A stretch of DNA of 64,000 nucleotides from assembly GCA_019694345.1 (NCBI GenBank), contig JAIBCA010000088.1:17241-81240 (forward strand), given 5' to 3'. Shown here in pieces: positions 36,107-45,553 of this stretch; the first letter of the stretch is position 1; each line of letters starts with the position of its first letter. Under the pieces are notes generated by a model, which was not told the DNA's origin, made no database searches, and worked only from the letters and a program-made list of their open reading frames with translations. The position numbers and the translations under genes were made by a program. Source of the stretch: Pyrinomonadaceae bacterium. Lineage in GTDB: Bacteria > Acidobacteriota > Blastocatellia > Pyrinomonadales > Pyrinomonadaceae.

Positions 36107-37111
36107 TTAATTTCTTAACCTGTCGATGACGGCGCGATAGTAAATAGCGAACTGAGATGAGATCGATCGAGGATCAAACCTCACCACGTTCTTTTCTCCT
36201 TTGGCGACGATCTCCTTACGCTTTTCACCGCTTTCGATCAACGAGATCACGCCTTCTCGAATGCTGTCAGGATCCGCAGGATCGACCAATATCGCTCCTC
36301 CGCCCGCGACTTCTTTCATTGGACTAAGATCGCTTGTCACCACGGGTGTGCCCATTCGCTGCGCTTCGATGATCGGAAGGCCAAACCCCTCGTAAGTCGA
36401 ACAAAACACAAGGATATCACTGTTTAGATATTCAGCGGCCATTTCGTCGTCATTCAAGCTGGTCAGATTTTCAAACTGAATACCATGCCGCTCCAGACAT
36501 TCGACCTGATGTGCGGTCATCGGCCCAACAACGCGGAGTTTGCAGGACACGCCATTGAGAGCCTCAGCAACGCGTGGGATATTTTTGTTATCCATCGTTC
36601 CAACCTGAAGGATGGTGGGGCAATCAACCTTAAATTCCCGCCTTGGCATCGGTCGTAAATGGTCGCCCAGCGGATTGTCGATCACAGTTATCTTCTTCCC
36701 GTCGACGGACGTGTGCCGAAGTATCTCGTCCTTGGTAAACTGCGAAATTACGGTCACATACCTTAGCCGTTTCAGTGGCCAATCCAACAGTAGTTTTTTC
36801 AATGCCCAACGCCGGACGCCGTGCCGTGTGTACAGAAAAGCGATGTCATGGATCGTTAACACGGTGCGAGCCGGAGGCAGAAGCATCGCGATGTAATGAA
36901 TGTGGCCGGTGATATGAAAAATATCTGCCGCTTCCGGCCTGAACAAAAGCAGGTTTTTAACGATACTCAGCAGATCGTTGGAATATGGGACCTGCTGAAA
37001 GCTCGTTTCAAAATCGTTGGGGGCCAAGCCGCGTACTATCTGCCTGAAAACGTTTTCGAGGCTGACAAAATGAGATCGCTTTCGTTCGATAAAAAGGATG
37101 CGGGTCGTCAT
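36107..37111 (-). CDS. Glycosyltransferase, GT4 family
   Basis: A 334-residue GT-B enzyme. The C-terminal domain shows CPTILQVGTMDNKNIPRVAEA, then the family motif STYEGFGLPIIEAQRMGTPV and EVAGGGAILVDPADPDSI. The N-terminal acceptor domain includes FHITGHIHYIAMLLPP and TVLTIHDIAFLY. The donor is unknown; position next to the heptose genes makes a heptosyl role possible but unproven. A 97-base AT-rich gap separates it from the reductase gene downstream. Confidence 0.87.
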   Translation of the reverse strand: MTTRILFIERKRSHFVSLENVFRQIVRGLAPNDFETSFQQVPYSNDLLSIVKNLLLFRPEAADIFHITGHIHYIAMLLPPARTVLTIHDIAFLYTRHGVRRWALKKLLLDWPLKRLRYVTVISQFTKDEILRHTSVDGKKITVIDNPLGDHLRPMPRREFKVDCPTILQVGTMDNKNIPRVAEALNGVSCKLRVVGPMTAHQVECLERHGIQFENLTSLNDDEMAAEYLNSDILVFCSTYEGFGLPIIEAQRMGTPVVTSDLSPMKEVAGGGAILVDPADPDSIREGVISLIESGEKRKEIVAKGEKNVVRFDPRSISSQFAIYYRAVIDRLRN

Positions 37112-37130
37112 ACGCGAAACCTATGCAACT

Positions 37131-38093
37131 TCAGTTGCGCACGGCATAGTATGCGGAAGTCAGTTCTTCGTTTGAGACGATGGCTGTGCCGATCTGACCG
37201 ACCGCAATGCCGGCGGCGATATTGGCAAGGTCCGCCGATTCGACCAGTGAATTACCGCTTGCCGCCGCCACCGCAAGCGTTGCGATAACGGTGTCGCCGG
37301 CACCAGTGACGTCATAGACCTTTCGGGCAACCGCATTCATATGAGTGCTCGGGCCGTTCGCTTCGAACAGCGTCATCCCGTTCGCACCCTCGGTGATCAA
37401 CGACGCGTCGAGGTCAAGTTCGGAAAGCAGACGCCAGCCGGCGTTCGAGACCAACTGCGGATCGTTTATGCTCAGACCACAAGCATCAGCAGCTTCGTGA
37501 AGATTCGGTGTGACCATTGTCGCGCCGCGGTATTTTGAGTAATCCTTGCCTTTAGGATCGACAAAAACCATTTTCCCAGTCACTCTCGCGGCGGCGATAA
37601 GCCCATTTAGCAGGTCATTGGTCAAAAGGCCTTTTGCATAATCTGAGATGACCACGGCGTCGACAGACCCGATCAGCCCGATAGCCTGCTCGATCAATTC
37701 CGCTTCGTCGGCTCCGGCGATCGGATCCGTATTTTCGTGATCGAGCCGTGTGACCTGTTGATCATGAGCGATTATTCGGGTCTTGACCGTGGTCGGGCGC
37801 GAGTCGAGGGCGAGTACATTCAATTCAACATCTGCGATCGATTTGAGCACGCTTCGCAAGAGTTCGCCTTCTGCGTCGGCTCCCGTGACGCCTAACAGGA
37901 TCGCCTTGCCACCCAAACCCGCAATGTTCGCAGCGACGTTAGCGGCGCCGCCCGCTGCTGCGCTTGTTCGCTGTAGTTTGACTATCGGCACGGGGGCTTC
38001 CGGTGAGATACGGTCAACAGATCCCCACCAATAGCGGTCCAACATCAGGTCGCCGACAACCAATATTTTTACGTTTAGCAGCTGCAAGATCAC
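37131..38093 (-). CDS. D-glycero-beta-D-manno-heptose-7-phosphate kinase (RfaE1/HldA)
   Basis: A 320-residue PfkB-type kinase matching the kinase half of HldE: ILVVGDLMLDRYWWG, RISPEAPVPIVK, GGAANVAANIAGLG, and the C-terminal DVTGAGDTVIATLA with the catalytic Asp. It makes heptose 1,7-bisphosphate. The adenylyltransferase half of HldE is absent here but present in the overlapping upstream gene (ATGA overlap), where it is fused to the isomerase instead. Confidence 0.92.
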   Translation of the reverse strand: MILQLLNVKILVVGDLMLDRYWWGSVDRISPEAPVPIVKLQRTSAAAGGAANVAANIAGLGGKAILLGVTGADAEGELLRSVLKSIADVELNVLALDSRPTTVKTRIIAHDQQVTRLDHENTDPIAGADEAELIEQAIGLIGSVDAVVISDYAKGLLTNDLLNGLIAAARVTGKMVFVDPKGKDYSKYRGATMVTPNLHEAADACGLSINDPQLVSNAGWRLLSELDLDASLITEGANGMTLFEANGPSTHMNAVARKVYDVTGAGDTVIATLAVAAASGNSLVESADLANIAAGIAVGQIGTAIVSNEELTSAYYAVRN

Positions 38094-39109
38094 TCCCCGG
38101 CCGAACCCTCGTCGGCAAATCTAATGTCAATGGCCTCGCACCAAATATGGGCGATGGCGATGTGCGCTTCCTGAATACGTGCGGTGCGCGTCGACGGAAC
38201 GAGCAGGCAATGATCTGAGAGGCCGGCAAGCTTTTTTCCGTTCTTTCCGGTCAGTCCGATGACCTTACAGCCGCGTGAGCGTGCCTCCATTACCGCGGCG
38301 ATCACATTGGGTGAATTTCCGCTGGTAGTGATGGCGATCAAACAATCGCCTTCGACCGCCAGGGCTTCGACCTGCCGAGCGAAGACCCGCTCAAACCCAT
38401 AGTCATTCGACAACGCGGTCAATGCAGAGGTGTCCGTGGTCAAGGCGACTGACGGCAGGGCCCGTCGCTCGGTCTCGTAACGCCCAACAAATTCCGCGGC
38501 TATGTGCTGTGCATCCGCCGCACTTCCGCCGTTGCCGCAGACCAGAACCTTTTTTCCGGCGGCAAACGTCTCGAATAACAGTTCGGCACCATCACGTATC
38601 GCCCCCGTCAACGATGATTCGATCTCCCGGAAAAGCGCCAGATGTTCGCTCAAGGATCCGGAAATCGGGTCACGGAGCCCGACCGTTTCGGCCTTAACGG
38701 AATTGCTTCGAACTGACTCAACAATAGCACTCGAAGAATGACCCTCAACCAAAGGCAACGAGTGAACCGTCCCGCCATTTGCGGAGACGATGTCCGCTCC
38801 GATGATCTCACTGCGAGCCCAGTCGCCGCCCTTTACCAATACGTCTGGCATCAGCCGAGCAATTATCTCGGCAGGCGTCGGCTCGTCAAAAATAACCACC
38901 TCATCGACCGAATCAAGCCCGAGCAGAACCGCACGCCGCGACTCCTGATCCATGAATGGCCTGCCGTCACCTTTTATCTTTCTAACCGAATTGTCACTGT
39001 TGATGCCGACAACAAGCTTGTCACCGAGTGCCTTGGCGCGGCGCAAAAGATCCACGTGGCCCGGGTGAATGATGTCAAAGCAACCGTTGGTAAAGACAAC
39101 TTTTGGCAT
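38090..39109 (-). CDS. Fused heptose adenylyltransferase (RfaE2/HldC) and phosphoheptose isomerase (GmhA)
   Basis: A 339-residue two-domain protein. Residues 1-135 are the nucleotidyltransferase of HldE: TNGCFDIIHPGHVD with the HxGH motif at 15-18, and KGGDW near 93-97. Residues 155-330 are a SIS-domain GmhA: CGNGGSAADAQHIAAEFVG (zinc-type His202 and Glu206), TTSGNSPNVI, and IQEAHIAIAH with Gln313 and His321. GmhA makes heptose 7-phosphate and HldC makes ADP-heptose, the first and a late step of one pathway. With the kinase gene this leaves only the GmhB phosphatase and HldD epimerase unaccounted for in the window. Confidence 0.92.
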   Translation of the reverse strand: MPKVVFTNGCFDIIHPGHVDLLRRAKALGDKLVVGINSDNSVRKIKGDGRPFMDQESRRAVLLGLDSVDEVVIFDEPTPAEIIARLMPDVLVKGGDWARSEIIGADIVSANGGTVHSLPLVEGHSSSAIVESVRSNSVKAETVGLRDPISGSLSEHLALFREIESSLTGAIRDGAELLFETFAAGKKVLVCGNGGSAADAQHIAAEFVGRYETERRALPSVALTTDTSALTALSNDYGFERVFARQVEALAVEGDCLIAITTSGNSPNVIAAVMEARSRGCKVIGLTGKNGKKLAGLSDHCLLVPSTRTARIQEAHIAIAHIWCEAIDIRFADEGSAGE

Positions 39110-39131
39110 AGCGATCGGTCAGGCTGTAACG

Positions 39132-39893
39132 CTAGTACAATTCCGCCCTTTCTTTTTTAAAGATCAGCACAACTCCTTCGACACCGTGTTTGCTGAACCT
39201 GACCTGTACCTTGTGACAGCCGTGTGTCTGCAGGATGAGCATCAATCGGTTGAGATCGTAAAGGTACATAGGGATGAGCGGTTCATTTCGCTTGCCCAGT
39301 ATTAGGCTGCGAACCTTGTAAACTAGCGGCAGGTCGCGATACGCCCAGAATCGCAATTTCTGTGCGGTAGTGGACACCGTGTTGGCATACTCGACGTGAA
39401 GTACCCCGATGCCGCCCTCGTCGAGCATCTCGACTATCCTTTTGAAAATATGCTCGCCCTTTTTCGGGTCGATGTGCTGGAACACAACAAATGAATGGAC
39501 CAGATCGAATTTGCCCGTGACCCTCGATAGATCGTCATCGCCCTTTATGAAAGTCGCATTCCCAATGCCGAATTCCGCGGCGTTCTTCCTGGCGAGTTCC
39601 AGCATACCGTTCGAAATGTCGACGCCGATGGCTTCCCCGCTTCGTTTGGCGATAGGCAAGGTGATCCTGGCCACGCCGCAACCGAAATCGAGAGAGCGTT
39701 TCGGCCGGAAGTCGGGTGAAAAATTCCCTTCGATCTCGCCCCAAATTCGGGCGACATAGTCCTCGCCGCTCTTAAAGAACACACCAAGGGCATTCTCATC
39801 AAGATTATCGGAGCGCATTTCGGCAATCGTGTTTACCCCAAAATAGGGATCGTTTTCGCCGAAATACTCCCACACACTTTCGTTATCGTTCAT
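39132..39893 (-). CDS. Class I SAM-dependent methyltransferase
   Basis: A 253-residue Rossmann methyltransferase. The AdoMet loop is LDFGCGVARITLPIAKRSGE, followed by GVDISNGMLELARKNA and a SFVVFQHIDPKKGEHIF segment where catalytic or binding residues usually lie. It overlaps the polymerase gene by an ATGA. In this setting it probably O-methylates a sugar of the polysaccharide, but protein or lipid substrates are not excluded. Confidence 0.85.
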   Translation of the reverse strand: MNDNESVWEYFGENDPYFGVNTIAEMRSDNLDENALGVFFKSGEDYVARIWGEIEGNFSPDFRPKRSLDFGCGVARITLPIAKRSGEAIGVDISNGMLELARKNAAEFGIGNATFIKGDDDLSRVTGKFDLVHSFVVFQHIDPKKGEHIFKRIVEMLDEGGIGVLHVEYANTVSTTAQKLRFWAYRDLPLVYKVRSLILGKRNEPLIPMYLYDLNRLMLILQTHGCHKVQVRFSKHGVEGVVLIFKKERAELY

Positions 39894-41422
39894 GATGCCC
39901 TGCTCTTTCTGATCTGTTTTGCGATCAGATTTACCAAAAATAAGCTCACCGCTAATATGAAAACGGTTCGTACGATCGAAGGAAAGATCGTGGCGTAAAA
40001 TGCCTCATATGAAACAAGCGTCAAAAGCGGAAAATAGGCGACCTTCTTCCAAAGCGCCGGATGCGGCGTGTCGATCAGCCCGGCATAGATGAATCGAAGA
40101 TAAATGCCCAGCAACAGCATGCCGAGCGGTACGCCAAGCGGCCCAAAGTTTCTGACGAGATCCCCGAACGGCGAGATCGCAAACGAGTTCTCACCGTAAT
40201 TAAAATACAGATCGCTATAGGCTCGGGCGTCGGACGTAGGCGGTTTATCGTTCCATACGAAGCGCGGAATGAAAGAGGTCAACGTGTCATTAATGATATT
40301 GTTCTCGAGGCCGTAGCTTTCCTCATACGGAGCAAGCCGCTCATAGTTTGCGACCACCACTGCCAGCGAACTGAGATTTTCGACCCGGTCGGCGAGTGCC
40401 TGTGCGCTATTTTTGACCAGTATCTCAGGATCTTCGTTGGACAGATAGTCAATGGTCGCGCCGATCTGACCTATGTAATCGCCTGCATCCATACGGGCTT
40501 CGGATCCCTTGATATTTCTGAAAGACGTGCCGTACGTCACACCGATCGCCACGGCGAGCAGCAAGATCACCCCGAGGGCTGCGGTGTACTGCCATTTCAG
40601 TTTCCTTCCGGAATATTGGAACGCCATGGCGATAGGAAAGATACTGATCAGGAGACTGCTGCGGCTGCCGAGTAGTGCCATTCTGAGCGGCAGCATAAGC
40701 AGTAGTAAAGCGAAAACAATGTAGTATATTCCGCGTTTTTCCTTTGTCGTGAATACCGCCAGCCACAAGAGCATTGTCCCTTCGGACAAAAGTGTCAGCA
40801 GAAAGTAAAGCGAGGCATCGAAAATGCCGACCTCGGTCAGTCGCTGAAAGCCCATGATCCCCTGAACAAATCCGAACAGGTTCACGCCGATACCGGCAAA
40901 AAGCAGAAGGATCCCGGGGATCCAAACCTGATTGGGCTCCCAATCCCATTTCGGCAGCCTCGGTTCTAACTTCTCAGCGATATATCGGCCGATCGGGAGA
41001 GCAAAGCCGACACTCAACCCGATGAAACCCACACCGACATACACCAAACTGAGCGGCAGTTGGCTTTTCGGGTCGTCGATGAACGACATGAAGAATGGAT
41101 TGACCCAGTCGAAGGCGATGATGATGCCGCCGATCACAAATGCCGGAAAAACATACGACCATGCGGCAAATATCAGCGGATGGAACGGGTCGAATTTGCC
41201 CTTGTATGTCAGCCACGCCGTGGGTGCCAGAACGGCAACGCCGGCGAAGATGATCCACGGGACTAGATAAAACCCCTTGATCGCGTCGCCTAGACCGTTC
41301 TCATACCAAACAAAGGTGACGAGCAACGAAAAGGCTACGCCCCAGATCAGCAAGATCGGGATCAGTTTGTTGCCGCGTCCTGACGGCTGCAGCCTGAGGT
41401 TGTCGATTCTCTGCGATGACAT
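39890..41422 (-). CDS. Wzy-like oligosaccharide repeat-unit polymerase
   Basis: A 510-residue integral membrane protein with about twelve hydrophobic segments and a large periplasmic loop between roughly residues 300 and 420. The segment MALLGSRSSLLISIFPIAMA resembles the GSRS/GSRG region of O-antigen and oligosaccharide repeat-unit polymerases. Such proteins are very divergent, so context matters: flippase, glycosyltransferases and a Wza/Wzc pair lie in the same run. It would join lipid-linked repeat units in the periplasm. Confidence 0.8.
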   Translation of the reverse strand: MSSQRIDNLRLQPSGRGNKLIPILLIWGVAFSLLVTFVWYENGLGDAIKGFYLVPWIIFAGVAVLAPTAWLTYKGKFDPFHPLIFAAWSYVFPAFVIGGIIIAFDWVNPFFMSFIDDPKSQLPLSLVYVGVGFIGLSVGFALPIGRYIAEKLEPRLPKWDWEPNQVWIPGILLLFAGIGVNLFGFVQGIMGFQRLTEVGIFDASLYFLLTLLSEGTMLLWLAVFTTKEKRGIYYIVFALLLLMLPLRMALLGSRSSLLISIFPIAMAFQYSGRKLKWQYTAALGVILLLAVAIGVTYGTSFRNIKGSEARMDAGDYIGQIGATIDYLSNEDPEILVKNSAQALADRVENLSSLAVVVANYERLAPYEESYGLENNIINDTLTSFIPRFVWNDKPPTSDARAYSDLYFNYGENSFAISPFGDLVRNFGPLGVPLGMLLLGIYLRFIYAGLIDTPHPALWKKVAYFPLLTLVSYEAFYATIFPSIVRTVFILAVSLFLVNLIAKQIRKSRAS

Positions 41423-42135
41423 TATTCCGATCTCTTTCGGGCCAGAACTATCCGGCCGGAATCACCCTTTTCTCCCTTAAGAAATATCCCCAGAAACCTG
41501 GAAATAAAAACAGTGAACTTCATTTTGAGGTTCGTGCCTTCGGCAAACGCCTGCGGGGTAAATATCTCTTCGACAGGCTCGAAACCTGCCTCAGCAAGTA
41601 TCATATCAAGCTTCCACTTAAATATGGGAGTGATATGAGCCGGACGAACGGTCTCATACGCGCCGAACGCGTTAAGCCGCCCGGTGTAAAGAAATATCAG
41701 ACGTGAGTGTACGGCTTCGACGTTCGGAGTCGTCACAAACAAAAGGCCACCCGGTTTCAGCAGTTTGGAACATTCACGCACGAATCTGAACGGATTCTCG
41801 AGATGTTCGATTATCTCTATGGCGACGACCGCGTCGAACTCACCGTCGCCGGACCGAACGGCATCGGCAAAATCACTATCCAGGTCGATAACACGGTGCT
41901 CTATCGTCGGAACCTTCCAATGCTCATCTGTCGCGTCGACCGCGACCACGTCATGCCCCAGTTCACGCAGCCTTACCGAAAATGCGCCTTCGCCGGCCGC
42001 AAGATCCGCGACTCGAGAAGGGGCCGGCAAATACTGCCGGATGAGAGCGTAAACGGCTTCATGCGTTCCCGGAGCCGCCATTGACGCGGGTTCCGGAAGC
42101 GGGTTGGCTGTTTTTGATGTTTTGGCCGAATCCAT
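41422..42135 (-). CDS. Class I SAM-dependent methyltransferase
   Basis: A 237-residue methyltransferase with AdoMet motif VADLAAGEGAFSVRLRELGH, then VVAVDATDEHW and VVAIEIIEHLENPFRFVREC, the UbiG-like arrangement. Its last base is shared with the start of the polymerase gene, and it starts two bases after the previous methyltransferase ends. The substrate is unknown; sugar methylation is the best guess. Confidence 0.85.
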   Translation of the reverse strand: MDSAKTSKTANPLPEPASMAAPGTHEAVYALIRQYLPAPSRVADLAAGEGAFSVRLRELGHDVVAVDATDEHWKVPTIEHRVIDLDSDFADAVRSGDGEFDAVVAIEIIEHLENPFRFVRECSKLLKPGGLLFVTTPNVEAVHSRLIFLYTGRLNAFGAYETVRPAHITPIFKWKLDMILAEAGFEPVEEIFTPQAFAEGTNLKMKFTVFISRFLGIFLKGEKGDSGRIVLARKRSE

Positions 42136-42137
42136 AC

Positions 42138-42812
42138 TTAGTTGACCTTATTCTCGTCACCGAGCCTGCAAACAGCGATCACGCCGTCGCTTAACTGCGG
42201 CGAGACCTTGACAGCTATATCATTGACCAGGTTGTAATACCATGGCTGAAATGGGCGATGATCAGTGCCGATATCGTAAAAGCAAAATTCTGACAACTTC
42301 AGTCCCGCACGCTCGATCAGCAGCTTGAGCGTCTTGTATGAATAATACGCGACGTGATCGGGGTGGACCGGTTCATTTACGCCGCCCTTACCTCGAAGGC
42401 CGTAGATCGCAAATCGCAACGCCGAATATGCGTTGATCGTCGTTATGACGAGCTCGGTTTCCGGGTTCATAAACCTCTGGATTCCCTTCAGAAAGGAGCC
42501 CGGATTATTCAAATGTTCGATCATCTCGCCGGCGACAATCACGTCGAAGGTTTCGTCGAGATCTACGGTATCAAGCCGTTCCAGATCGGCACGGTAAAGA
42601 TCCTTGGTGCCCGATGCGGCTAGAACATCGAGCCCTTCCTGGTCGAAATCAAAACCGTACAGCGAGGTTGCGACCGCGGCAAGCTCGAAATGCAGCAGCA
42701 TGTTCTTGTCAATAGCGTCCTGAGTGTACGGCCAGTTGGTACAACCTAAGTGGAGCACCTTTTTCCCGGTGCACGCCTTTTTTATGTATTCGACTCGCTG
42801 TACCAGTTCCAT
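42138..42812 (-). CDS. Class I SAM-dependent methyltransferase
   Basis: A 224-residue methyltransferase. The AdoMet loop is KVLHLGCTNWPYTQDAI, followed by FDFDQEGLDVLAAS and VIVAGEMIEHLNNPGSFLKG. The ATG at 42812 is preferred to a GTG at 42818 because of a GAGTG four bases upstream. It is the third methyltransferase of the cluster and differs from its neighbours in sequence, so separate acceptor positions are likely. Confidence 0.84.
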   Translation of the reverse strand: MELVQRVEYIKKACTGKKVLHLGCTNWPYTQDAIDKNMLLHFELAAVATSLYGFDFDQEGLDVLAASGTKDLYRADLERLDTVDLDETFDVIVAGEMIEHLNNPGSFLKGIQRFMNPETELVITTINAYSALRFAIYGLRGKGGVNEPVHPDHVAYYSYKTLKLLIERAGLKLSEFCFYDIGTDHRPFQPWYYNLVNDIAVKVSPQLSDGVIAVCRLGDENKVN

Positions 42813-42827
42813 CGTCACTCAAAATCC

Positions 42828-44336
42828 CTAACGGCCTATTAATCGCTTGACTAGCAGTTTCTCATCAGCCGTCACAAAATCCAAAAACCAAAGAACAACA
42901 CAATATGCCAGGCCGCCGAGCCCGACCGACAGGAAGAGCGTCGTCCATTTTTGCGGGAGCAGCAACGTCGCACCATATTCGATCGATCCGGCGATCGCCG
43001 CGGCGACAAACAATGATCCGGCGATCCTGGCCCAGAATCGTACCTGAACGCCCTCAAAAAACCACTTTTCGACGTAAAAAACTGATAAAAAGACCAAAAC
43101 AAAGCCGGCCAATCTGGCCGCAGCGACACCGCTTGTTCCGAACGGGCCAATAAATATCACCATCAATGAAACACCGATCGTCGTGCTGCACGCGATGGTC
43201 AGAGCATTGAATCGCGGGTGGCCCAGGCCCTCGGTCATTTGCCAAGCGATCGATAGGATCGATATCAGCCCAAAGCAGGCCATTTGCATGATCAAGATCG
43301 CTGACGACCGTTCGGCAAAATCCTTGCCCATCCACAGACCGAGGAACAAACTGCTCTGAACCACGACACTTGCAACCATAAATACCACGATGAAACTGAT
43401 CGCTTTCGTGGCTTTCAGGTAAAGTGCAAGGAGCTTATGCTTCTCGTCTTTTAACTCGCTTGCCAATGGAAAGATCACCAAGACAAGGCTGGAAATGAAT
43501 GCATGAAGCTGCATCGCGAGTGCCATCGGCACGACGTAGTGCGTTAACTCGTCCGAGCCGAGCCGCTGCGTGATCCAACCGCGTTCGAACAAAAGCAACA
43601 CATTAGCAAAGAGCTGATACAAGATGGTCCATGTGCTATATCCGACGACCATTTTAAGCGTCGCACGCGAAAACCGGAGCCCGATCGTGAACTCCGGCAA
43701 CAAACGCTTTGCGATGACGGCCAAAACAACGCAAAAAATTGCCAGGACACCCAGATTCCAATATAGTAGGGCGGTCAACCCAAAACCCAGATAGGCGAGG
43801 ATCAAATTTCCGACAATGAGCGAAAAACTACTAGCCGTTGTAACCTTAGAATAGACATCAAATCGCTGAACGCCCTGTATGACCGAGCTTAGCACCTGAT
43901 TGAGCATGGACATGAATATGATCGCCGACGCTATGTAAAACGCCAAAACGGTGCGATCGCGGGCATCTGGCTCGATACGAAACACGGAATGGACCAGCCA
44001 GTTGGCCAACCCGCATATGACGGCCAACGCGAATATCCCGAACACTATGTTCAGAAAAAAGCTGGCCGAGATAACGTCACGTATCTTTTCACTCTCGCCG
44101 GTCGCCCGGTATTCGGCAATATATTTTGTTATTGGCCGCCCGAGGCTGAAAGTAAACGAGTAACCGATAAAACCCAGGACAAGTGCGTATATGCCGTAGT
44201 CGTTATTTCCGAGCGAACGGACTATGACAGGCGTCGCCACAAAACTGAGCCCGAGCGGCAATAGCCAGGTCATCGAACCGTATATCACGTTTCGGATGAC
44301 ACTGCCGGCGTTTTGTCGCTTTACCTCGGTGCTCAT
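42828..44336 (-). CDS. Wzx-type flippase (oligosaccharide-lipid translocase)
   Basis: A 502-residue MATE/MOP-superfamily transporter with 12-14 hydrophobic segments. It starts STEVKRQNAGSVIRNVIYGSM and continues WLLPLGLSFVATPVIVRSLG, typical of polysaccharide flippases, with YGIYALVLGFIGYSF in the first helices. It moves undecaprenyl-linked repeat units across the inner membrane. The ATG at 44336 overlaps the upstream stop codon (ATGA). Confidence 0.9.
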   Translation of the reverse strand: MSTEVKRQNAGSVIRNVIYGSMTWLLPLGLSFVATPVIVRSLGNNDYGIYALVLGFIGYSFTFSLGRPITKYIAEYRATGESEKIRDVISASFFLNIVFGIFALAVICGLANWLVHSVFRIEPDARDRTVLAFYIASAIIFMSMLNQVLSSVIQGVQRFDVYSKVTTASSFSLIVGNLILAYLGFGLTALLYWNLGVLAIFCVVLAVIAKRLLPEFTIGLRFSRATLKMVVGYSTWTILYQLFANVLLLFERGWITQRLGSDELTHYVVPMALAMQLHAFISSLVLVIFPLASELKDEKHKLLALYLKATKAISFIVVFMVASVVVQSSLFLGLWMGKDFAERSSAILIMQMACFGLISILSIAWQMTEGLGHPRFNALTIACSTTIGVSLMVIFIGPFGTSGVAAARLAGFVLVFLSVFYVEKWFFEGVQVRFWARIAGSLFVAAAIAGSIEYGATLLLPQKWTTLFLSVGLGGLAYCVVLWFLDFVTADEKLLVKRLIGR

Positions 44337-45553
44337 TTCCCCTCTAACGACCGTTGATAGCAATCAATGACCTTTTGAGCGACGACACGTTCGTCAAAAT
44401 TCTCAAGAACAAACTTGCGGCCTTCATCGCCAAGCCTCTCGCGAAGAGCAGGATCCTGCTTCAGCCGCAGTATCGATGCCGCAAGGCCATGGCTGTCGCC
44501 GGCATCAATAAGAATGCCGGTCTCCATGTCCTTCACCGCCTCGGGGATCGCATAAACACGCGTCGATATGCTCGGGATATTCAGGGCCATCGCCTCAAGC
44601 AGTGCGATCGGCAGCCCTTCGACATAACTCGGGAGTGTAAAAACGTCAGCAACCCTGAAGAACCGCAGCACGTCCTCCCGGGCTTTGCCAACACTGTCGG
44701 ACAGCACGATCTGGAGGGCATTGCCAAGACCATACTCATTGATTCGAATCGTTTCGGAGTCGTCGGGAAGCTTAGGTGTAAGCCAGACGAAAGAGGCATC
44801 AGGGGCTTTGGCAATAACCAGTTTTGCCGCATCGAGAAACACCCAGCGACCCTTACGGTCGATGAATTGGCCTACGCACAGCACGACGAACTTATCAGGA
44901 TCGATCCCGTGCAGAGATCTGGTTTCCCGTCGGTCAAATTCTCGGGCGAGCGCGGCGTCGATCTCAGTCGGGTCAATCGCAGTGTGAGCGACCACCATTC
45001 TCTCCCAAAAATCATCGCGAACCCAACCGCGGAGTTTGTCCTTGGTGTCGTGGTTAGACGGGATAATGTGAAATTTTGGCAAGCCCGAGACGAATCGGAG
45101 CCGCCAACGCCAGATCCTCTCCCGCAGCTTTGACGAACGCGGCATAAAATTGTGCATGGTCACAAAGACGTTCGCCCTTCTGAGGGCCAGAGCGGTCAAC
45201 AGGATCCATGATTGCCACGGAGCTGTTTCGATATGCAGGATTGAGTTTTTAAGGTCATACCGCAAAAGATATCGAAAGCTCACCGACTCGGCGTATATGC
45301 GCCGCCACTGACGGCGGAGCTTATCGATCACCCCTGGAGCCTCCGAAACCTGGAGTGCCACATCCAGGAACTCATACTTGATCCCGAGATCGTCGAGGAA
45401 ATGGAGAATCGTCGGCATCGAGTTTCGCGGCAGGACGACCAGGATGTCGTACTCCGCCTTAGCTGCCTTCATAATGGCGAGCAGGAATATCTGCGCTCCG
45501 CCCCATTCGACGTAATTCCAGAGGAAAATAAGCTTAGTGTTGGGCTTAGTCAT
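44333..45553 (-). CDS. Glycosyltransferase, GT4 family
   Basis: A 406-residue GT-B glycosyltransferase. The C-terminal half shows FVVLCVGQFIDRKGRWVFL, then LPSYVEGLPIALLEAMALNI (EX7E-type motif) and ILIDAGDSHGLAASILRL. The N-terminal acceptor domain has FLWNYVEWGGAQIFLL. It overlaps the GT2 gene by eight bases. Donor and acceptor are unknown. Confidence 0.88.
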   Translation of the reverse strand: MTKPNTKLIFLWNYVEWGGAQIFLLAIMKAAKAEYDILVVLPRNSMPTILHFLDDLGIKYEFLDVALQVSEAPGVIDKLRRQWRRIYAESVSFRYLLRYDLKNSILHIETAPWQSWILLTALALRRANVFVTMHNFMPRSSKLRERIWRWRLRFVSGLPKFHIIPSNHDTKDKLRGWVRDDFWERMVVAHTAIDPTEIDAALAREFDRRETRSLHGIDPDKFVVLCVGQFIDRKGRWVFLDAAKLVIAKAPDASFVWLTPKLPDDSETIRINEYGLGNALQIVLSDSVGKAREDVLRFFRVADVFTLPSYVEGLPIALLEAMALNIPSISTRVYAIPEAVKDMETGILIDAGDSHGLAASILRLKQDPALRERLGDEGRKFVLENFDERVVAQKVIDCYQRSLEGK

